DNA of 64,000 bases from Carettochelys insculpta (lineage: Eukaryota > Chordata > Testudines > Carettochelyidae). The position numbers and the translations under genes are program-made. The DNA is taken from assembly GCF_033958435.1 (NCBI RefSeq), contig NC_134161.1:13764001-13828000 (forward strand). Direction: 5' to 3'. The notes under the pieces were generated by a model, which made no database searches, had not been told where the DNA came from, and was given only the letters and a program-made list of their open reading frames with translations. Positions 56,641 through 64,000 of the stretch are shown one piece after another. Numbering within the stretch: the first letter of the stretch is position 1; the number at the start of each line of letters is the position of its first letter.

Positions 56641-58314
56641 AGTGTGATTTTTTTTTCCCCCCAACGTAGCTTATTTTCAAGTCCCCACCTCAGCTCCTCC
56701 TCTTTCTCTCCTGCTCCCCTGATGAAACAAGCTGTACTAGCAACCGTACTGGGTCTTTCTGCTGGTGCATCTATGTCAGTCAAAGATCATATCTTTAGAC
56801 CTTGACAGACATTACTGCCAGCAGAATTATGTAGCACAGATATAGCCTGAGTTAAAATGTGACCTGATGCTGACCGACTGAAGTTCTTGGGAGACCGTTT
56901 GTTTGATTAACTAAAGTGGGAATGGAAGCAGGGGTGCAGTGATGAAAATGTACTTAAGGCAAGGTTCAGAAACTATTTGTCTACTGGTTGGAGAAGCCCT
57001 TGTATGTTTGCAGGGCTTTATTTACTATTGATCTCTCTTTTTGATCATGAATGCCTCGTTTGGTCTTATTACTGAAGATTTTTTTGTATACTTAGAAGTG
57101 ATTTTTTTTTTCCTTTTAATATTATACTGTGGAAACAATTGAGTAAAAATTTTTTTTTTCTAGGGGAAAAATCTTTTAAAATAATAAAAATTGAAATGTC
57201 TGGTAGTATATTTCAAAATATTACTAAGACTTCCGTATTTGTAATTGAGGAAGTGTGATTATGGTTGAGTAACTGCTTACAGTTACTTGCAAGTATGGTT
57301 GCTATCTTCCCAGGCTAGGAAATAACATTAATTAAAAAAAAAAGTTATTCTGGGGTATGTTATTTATAAAAAGCATTTTTCCTTGCTAGAATAAATACAT
57401 AATCATAATAGCACATAATTATTCTGGCAATATAAAATCCTGTATATAAATAACGCACTCAGGAAAAACAATTTTTATATATGTAATATAAAATGCTTAT
57501 GTTTTAAGACAATGGCATTTGTCTTTAATATTGCACATGTATTATTTAAAAAGTCACCATTACAGCCTTGTCACTTTATTATTTTACTCTAAAACAAATG
57601 AGAGTTATGGAATGAGTGAGCAATAATTTAAAATTTGTGTTCAGGGAAAATACCATTTCTTTAAAAAAAAAAAAAAAAGTCTGTAACAGAGTCCTCCTTC
57701 ACATTTATGTGTGTGTGGAAGTATAATATGTGTTTTTGTAGTAGACTCAGTGAACAATGTTTGATTTTTATTTCACAGGGTTTTATAATAATTTATTACT
57801 GAAGTGTAAATGAAGTTCCAGAGTCCTTCAGTTGAATGATGCACATGCAAGCCGCTGATGTAAAGTTCAGTCATTGTAACTGCTGCAGTTTATTTCATTG
57901 AAGAAACAGGAACAAAAGTTTATTTGTAACAGCCATAGAATTGTGTACAAAAGCTCCAGTGCCCTTTGAACCTTTATGATTGCATCTGAAGGAGCAATTG
58001 TTAAAAGAATGGGAAAAGCTGCCGGGAGACCAGAGATCTGCTTTTCCCCCAACTTTGTATCGCGCTGTTTAATGATCTTAAATTTAAGAAAAAAAATCTG
58101 TTAACTGGATGAAATTCTTACTTGGTTTTCATATAAAATTAGTGCTGAACCTCCATACTATCTTCATTCTGATTAGCTTTTGACATATTAAAAAAAAAAA
58201 AAGCATTGTCCTCTAAAATGGTTGCTTCTGTTGGGGAAAAGCAAAACAACTAGGTACCCTTTTCTCCACTTTCAGAGAAGTTTTGAGAGCTCTGATTACA
58301 TAACTTGTAATTAG
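56641..58314. other. Presumed intronic DNA, AT-rich
   Basis: Homopolymer runs occur (T near 57100 and 57150, A at 57663-57678 and 58191-58201). No exon or repeat family was assigned. Confidence 0.4.
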
Positions 58315-58980
58315 TAGTAGGCATCCTTCAGTCTGCATAGACTATGGATCGCGCTCTTTATAGTTTCAGTTGAGGACTTAATTTACAGCGTCTGCTGTGA
58401 CTATGAAGACCCACACGAGAGTGACAGTCCTTGCTGCATCTCTTGCAGATGTGGTGGGTGTCTGGCAAGTCCTTAGTGTGCTTTCTGTGTGCTCGCTTCT
58501 CCTCTGCCAGCTGTCTGATCCTCACCTCGCCCTTCTGAAGGCCCTTGTGTGACCCCGCCTCCATCTGCTGCGGTCGTCTGCTAGTTCTTCCCAGTTGTCC
58601 AGCTTGCTGTCTACCTCTCTGAGGTCTCTCTTGCAGACATCTTTGTAGCGCAACTGGGGGCATCCGGGAGGTCTTTTGCCAGAGGCTAGCTCACCATACA
58701 GGATGTCTTTTGGAATCCTTCCATCGTTCATCCTGTGGACGTGGCCAAGCCAGTGCAGCTGACGCTGCCTGAGGAGGGTGTGCAAGGTTGGGATTCCAGC
58801 TTGCTCGAGGACGGCGGTGTTGGTCACTCTGTCTTTCCATGATATTCCAAGGATGCACCTGAGGCAGCGCAAGTGGAAGACGTTCAGCCTCTTTTCCTGG
58901 CGGGCATACAGGGTCCAAGTCTCGCTGCCATAAAGGAGGGTGCTGAGGATGCAGGCTCTGTAGACTTGCATTTTGGTGTG
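58315..58980 (-). pseudogene. LINE ORF2 3' end with C-terminal zinc finger
   Basis: The minus frame 58522-58971 begins in the post-polymerase region: YGSETWTLYARQEKRLNVFH, RCLRCILGISWKDRVTN, then HWLGHVHRMNDGRIPKD and CPQLRYKDVCKRDL. After a frameshift near 58550, frame 58358-58663 continues with RQLAEEKRAHRK and ends with CKRCSKDCHSRVGLHSHSRRC, a C2H2-type zinc finger. This is the carboxyl end of a vertebrate non-LTR retrotransposon polyprotein; the exact clade is uncertain. The copy is 5'-truncated near 58980 and ends 3' near 'ggcatccttcagtctgcata'. Confidence 0.75.
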
Positions 58981-59297
58981 AGTGTATACAGCTTGTTGTT
59001 ATTCTACACTCTCTTGCTGAGTCTGGACAGACTTGTAATTACAACTTTTTTTTTTTTGGATATTGTCTTCTGTTCAAATCCTAGTCATGGAAACTTTTTT
59101 GTTTTTCCTGCATCTGTAGTTCATGCTAATTTCTTAACTGCTTTACTTTCTCTAATATGGTTATCAGCCTCAGCCAGAGGGGAAGACAGTAATAATCAGT
59201 GTTCCAGTTACATCCTTAACCTTCTGTAACAAGGGATGGCTAGTTCATTGGCTGTGTGCTGTCTTCAACACATGGAAGCAGCACCTTGGCTGGCTAT
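58981..59297. other. Presumed intronic DNA, nothing recognised
   Basis: Short T-run at 59047-59057. No exon or repeat was assigned. Confidence 0.3.
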
Positions 59298-59523
59298 GGC
59301 TGTGTCTACACTAGCCCCAAACTTCGAAATGGCCATGCAAATGGCCATTTTGAAGTTTACTAATGAAGCGCTGAAATACATATTCAGCGCCTCCTTAGCA
59401 GGCGGGCGGCCGTGGCACTTCGAAATTGACATGGCTCGTCCTGACGGGGCTCCTTTTTGAAAGGACCCCGCCTACTTCCAAGTCCCCTTATTCCCATCTG
59501 CTCATAATTCCCATCTGCTCATA
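59298..59523 (+). mobile_element. Left half of a palindromic Harbinger-type MITE
   Basis: It begins GGCTGTGTCTACACTAGCC and follows the 437-bp MITEs block by block up to their palindrome centre, 'ttcccatctgctcataa'. There the copy stops. That centre phrase is tandemly duplicated (about 59490-59523). The right half is absent. Confidence 0.8.
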
Positions 59524-61214
59524 ATTTGGAGAAAGTATTTGGCATCCATCGATTCACATGATGCTGGCCTGACCACACCTGTCCTCCTTGAGCAGGATTA
59601 AGAAGCGTTAGACATATTTATGGTTAACATGAACATCCAGAGTTTTTATAAGAAAAGATGTGAAAAGATTTCTGGAAGGGATATAAAGTCTCTTGTTTGA
59701 GGACATATGTCAACCTCTAACTATTGGGATTTGGAGGAGATGTCCACTGGAAACAGTTTTTCCATCTTCCTTGAAGCACTTGGCATTGGTCAGCATTCGT
59801 GAGAGTGTACTGGATTAGGTGGACAGTTTATTTTAAAGCCCTGTAAATCCTCAGATCATTTTTGCAGATTATATATCAGATGTGGATACACATTTTATGT
59901 TTGCCCACAGCTCTACTAAACCTGACCCAGCCTAGCAAATCCTTTGTTGATTAAGAAACAACTCTCCAAATGATAACAATCAAGGATCCAAGGTTGTATC
60001 AACTGACCTTTCCATAAGTCAGAGGAAGGGGCTGGATTTTACACCAAATCCAAAATGTGGATATTTCCAGACCCTGACACAAGTCAGCAATTACACCAAT
60101 TACAGCAGCCACCTACCTGAGAAACACAAAAACAGGCAATATAAGTTGTTCTTTTTAATTAAACTTCATGCATGCCTGCAGGAAGTGACTTGAAAACAGA
60201 AACTGAAGCTAGCATACTTTTGACCCGCAAACCTGCTAGACAAGTACAAACAAGTCAAATCAAAACCTGAATGAAGCAAGCAAACAAAGTATTGGACACA
60301 TACCAAGTAAGAGCAACTGACACCATGCGAAGCAAAAAGTTTCTGCATTTTTCCCTAAGATTTTGCAAAGCTATCTGGACTGCAGTGGGGAACAGACCTC
60401 CTTTGCAATATAGACTGCATATAAAAAGATCCTTAGGATTCATTGTGTGGTGAATGTTATATTATTCAAACGAGTTGTCAAGGTTATTGTTTTGCATCTT
60501 CTGGAACATCTTCACCCAGCCAGAAGGAAGCTTTTTCATTGCATCACCCACTTTCATATAATGTGTTCTCTGCTCCCATCAAACACAGTTTCATTCTTTT
60601 TTAAAGCATGGTTAAATTTTAAGAATTAAAATGGAAATGAAAAATTACAGGCCTCTGGTTTAAAAATTAATGAAATCTCTTAGTGCTAGAAACCACAAAC
60701 ATGGAGGAGGGAGACCATATGGCTGCTAAATATAACACATTTTTTCCTCTTTGAAAGCACTCTGAAAAGTACACAAGTTCACAATTTCCGTTTAATAAGA
60801 AAATGTCACACAGATCTGTGAAAAACCTTGTGATGTGGCATGTATGAGCTCAGATAATGGGATTATTTTTGGCCCTGAGTCAGTCAGATTTCAAGTATTG
60901 CCTGTGAGCCAGTTGAAGCTGCCCAGTGTGTCAGATTGGGACTTGTGAGAGCAATGCATGCGTAGATTAGTATTCCTTTATGCATTACTACATTTGATAC
61001 ACTAGGGAGTTTGATTCCTTTGTACAGTTTTTGTCTCTATTTAGATAAGGTCAGGTGGACATAATGTTAGGTGTGTAAGAAGGACTGTGTGTTACCTGCA
61101 TTGTACTATGTGCAGAGTACATTTTGTTTCAATGCTTTTAGCTTCACGTATTCCTGAAACAATATTGTCTTGGTATAGCTCTCCAGTGGTTAACTAGAGG
61201 TTTGAGGAAAAGAA
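59524..61214. other. Presumed intronic DNA, nothing recognised
   Basis: No exon is supported. Minus and plus frames of about 60 codons near 60166-60629 overlap each other and show no motif. Confidence 0.35.
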
Positions 61215-61605
61215 ATAAGCTGAGTCTACACTATGGAGTTCTGTGGACAGAATTCGCTGTCTACAGATATTTCTCAACAGAACCTCTGTCTACAGAACAC
61301 ATCCACACCTAATACAGGCTCCCCCGTCAATGCCCTCTGTTGACAGAGAGCAACTGGACTGCACAGCCCTCTAGCGACAGAACAGCCAACTGGAAGCTCT
61401 GCAAACAGGGCAGCCTGGTGAACTGTAAGCCCTCTTTGTTGACAGAGAGCTCCCAGGAGTATCTACACTATTTTTTGTCAACAGAATCTGTTGACAGAGA
61501 TGCTGTGCCTCATACAGTCAAGACAGAACTCTTTCGGGTAAACTGCCGTGTTCTGTTGACAGATTCTTGACAAAACACACTGGTAGTGTGGATGCTCCCT
61601 AGTTT
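61215..61605. mobile_element. MITE-like repeat, unclassified
   Basis: It is bounded by 'gctgagtctacactatgg' and 'actggtagtgtggatgctcc'. Inside, 'tgttgacagag' and 'tctgttgaca' recur at least six times in both orientations (for example 61338, 61438, 61488, 61553). The plus frame 61340-61570 is a by-product of these repeats. Confidence 0.45.
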
Positions 61606-61614
61606 TGTCGTTTT

Positions 61615-62700
61615 TGTTGCTCTTCTCTGGTCTTTTTCCAGTTTGTCTACATTTTTCTTGAAATGTGACACCTAGAACTGGACACACTACTCCAATTGAG
61701 GCCTAATCAATACAGAGTAGGGTAGAAGAACTGCTTCACATGTCTTGCTTATGACACGCCTGATAATGCATCTCAGAATGTGGGTTGTTTTTTTTTTTTT
61801 AATAACCACGTGATGCTGCTGATTCATATTTAGTTTTGTGGTCGGCCTCCTGTGGCCCCTAGATCCCTTTCTACAGTATTACTTTCTAAGCTGTCATTTC
61901 CCATTCTGTATGTGTGAAACTGATTGTTCCTTCCTAAGTGGAGTACTTTGCATTTGTCCTTATGGAATTTCATCCTATTTATGTCAAACCATTTCTCCAG
62001 TTTGTCCAGTTCATTTTGAATTTTAATCTTATCCTCCAAAGCACATGCCACCCTTCATATCATATGCATATTTTATAAGCATATTCTCTATGCTATTACC
62101 TGAATCTTTAATGAAGGTTTTGAACAGAACCAGACTCAGAACTGATCCCCAAGGGACCCCACTGGTTATGCATTTCCAGCATAGCTGTGAACCATTGATT
62201 AAATACTGCCTGGTAATGGTTACCCAACCAGTTTTGTTCCCACCTTATAGTGGTTTCATCTGTGTTACATTTCTGTCCTTTGTTTATGAAGGACATGAGA
62301 CAGTATCACAAGCTTTACTGACGTCAAGATACACCACATCTATGCCTTTTTCCTATCTACAAGGCTTGTTACCTTGTCAAAGAAACCTATCATGTTGTTT
62401 TCACACAAGTTGTTCTTGATAAATCCATGTTGATGTTTTCTGTTACCTTAATATCTTCAAAATGTTAACAAATGTATTCTGTAATTATTTGCTCTTTCTT
62501 TCAGGTGCAGAAGTTAAACTGACTAGTCTGTAAATCCCTGAGTTGTCCTTGTTTCCCTTTTTATAGGTGGGCACTATATTTGCCCTTTTCTGGTCTTCTG
62601 CAATCTTCGTAGTCTTCCATGACTTTTCAAAAATAGTGTCCTCAGTCAGCTCCTTGCTCATTCTAGAATGCATTTCATCAGGCCCTGGTGACATGATAAT
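61615..62700 (-). pseudogene. CR1/L3-type LINE relic, reverse-transcriptase region
   Basis: Minus-strand reading, in coding order, shows MSPGPDEMHSRMSKEL and ANIVPTYKKGNKDNSGIYR followed by LVSLTS (about 62490-62690). Then a decayed middle contains NWLGNHYQAVFNQW (about 62160-62260). Then comes MKFHKDKCKVLHLGRNNQ (about 61950). These match successive parts of CR1 reverse transcriptase (palm entry, fingers, and the DKCKVLHLG segment after the active site). Many frameshifts separate them, and no catalytic motif can be read intact. The copy is old. Confidence 0.75.
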
Positions 62701-64000
62701 TAAATGTTGATCCTTTAACCTTTAAAAAGAAGAAAGGCTGGCTGAAGATGGTATGTGCAGCCCTCTGGAATAAAAGAGCAGTTCCACTGCACTGGCACTT
62801 TGAATGGCAAAGATCTTTCAAATGTCACCTTTAAACCTAGTTATGGTGTAGTCTTTTGTACAACATATAATCAGTTTACTATGTATCTAGTTTAAAGCAA
62901 GAATAAGAACTCTTTGAAAGTATATTTGTTTTACTTTATACATACATATCAAATGCATATTTCCTAATTTCAAAAAAGTTTTTGGGTTGGAGTGTGACCT
63001 GTCAGTAATATCTTTAATATATAAAGTGACATAAAACCTACATCTGCATCTAATGAGAAACTCATCACAAGGTCACGTAGGTCTAGGCCAGTGAAGTTCA
63101 AGTGCAGAACAAATGAAGTTCTCACCTAGCAACACCCAGGAGTAAATTTTCAGGTATCAGGCAGCACTTTGGGAGCTGCTAGTGTCACCTGCAAAATTTG
63201 CCTGTACAGTTTTGCACCTGTTAGGTATGTCTATGGTGCAGTTAGACAGTTGTGGCTGACCAATGGCCAGGAGACTTCTGCTCATAGGGCTCAGGCTAAG
63301 GAGCAGTTTAGACTAGTGGATGTGGTCTGGAGAGTAGGATCCCAGAATTTATATAGCCCAGGTTCAGAAGTCTTTACTGCAATTCAACAGTTCTCCACCC
63401 CAAGCCTAAAACAGCTGATAGGGCCACCTGAGTTGCACAAACCTGAATATTGCTAAAATTAGCTCACTGGGTGTGTAAGGAGGGTAGAGACAGATGTGGA
63501 AAGATGTACAAGTATTTAGACTTAAGTTCACAATTTGTTTTTAAAAACATGCAAGTTCTTTAGGAAGACTTTTTATCTTCAGAAAAGGAAACCAGGACTC
63601 AGCCTTCCTTAAAACTCACCTTTTAAATATAATCAGTGTGTCTGATCCCATGGATTGGTATGTGTGTACTTGCAGACCTTGATGTTTCTGAAATATTCAG
63701 ATCTTCACCCATCTAGATCTTTATACCTTGCTAATCAGCATAGTGTCTAAAGGGCCTGTAATAAGCCTTATGCTTTTCAGAGTCCTTTGTAGGTATCTGA
63801 AATATTGACAAGAAGCAGAGACATTTTGAAGTAATTTAATAATATAGTCAACAGAAGGGACAGGTAGAACAGGTTTAGGGTGTTCCATAATTCATGGCTT
63901 GGAGGACTGCAGTTTGGCAATATATCAAGATGTTTAACCACTAATGGCTTATTACTTGCTGAACCTGAAATGGCTCTGGATGCTCCTCCCCATCCAGAGA
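62701..64000. other. Presumed intronic DNA, nothing recognised
   Basis: No exon, promoter or repeat could be assigned. A 95-codon plus frame at 63169-63456 has no recognisable motif. Confidence 0.35.

Noticed and set aside
1..64000. CRISPR arrays, bacterial promoters, riboswitches, rRNA genes
   Set aside because: None seen. Repeat content, splice signals and composition indicate vertebrate nuclear DNA.

Overview
The window is nuclear DNA of a vertebrate, most likely an archelosaurian reptile (crocodilian or turtle). The basis is the repeat content rather than any host protein. There are CR1 LINE pieces, MIR-type SINEs, Penelope-like elements with a GIY-YIG domain, a Ty3/gypsy element, and above all a dense family of PIF/Harbinger DNA transposons and their MITEs. 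No bacterial-style operons, tRNA or rRNA genes, or CRISPR arrays were found. Nearly all open frames are short, overlapping and chance-like, as expected for non-coding vertebrate DNA. No complete host protein-coding gene could be supported.

Layout. From 1 to 11.8 kb is old intergenic DNA with MIR and CR1 scraps and a train of small transposons at 6.0-7.1 kb and 8.0-8.7 kb. A 5'-truncated Penelope-like element occupies 11.85-13.85 kb and is itself interrupted by a 690-bp Harbinger derivative. A LINE relic (14.2-14.5 kb), a second Penelope relic (18.7-19.5 kb), a mariner-like MITE (23.2 kb), an LTR-like block (24.9-25.5 kb) and two back-to-back Harbinger derivatives (26.1-27.3 kb) follow. From 27.3 to 40.6 kb is mostly featureless AT-rich DNA carrying two more palindromic MITEs at 35.0 and 38.3 kb.

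The centrepiece is a 4.0-kb, almost intact, two-gene Harbinger element at 40613-44629. It has a Myb/SANT-like gene on + and a DDE transposase gene on -, arranged convergently, each with one intron that can be deduced from phase-compatible GT/AG sites. Both genes are dead through a few identifiable lesions. At least seven non-autonomous elements elsewhere in the window share its terminal motif (about GGCTATGTCTACACTAGCC), and six of them have exact 3-bp target duplications. The window therefore holds a master-type element together with its likely dependants.

From about 46.2 to 47.5 kb a C-rich degenerate minisatellite runs into a CpG island with GC boxes and a strong splice donor at 47161/47162. 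This is the likely promoter and first, mostly non-coding exon of a host gene on the + strand. The remaining 17 kb would be its first intron. That part contains a truncated gypsy element with a 254-bp LTR, Penelope fold-backs, a second mariner-like MITE, CR1 pieces and a LINE 3' end with a C-terminal zinc finger. The identity of the host gene cannot be read from this window.
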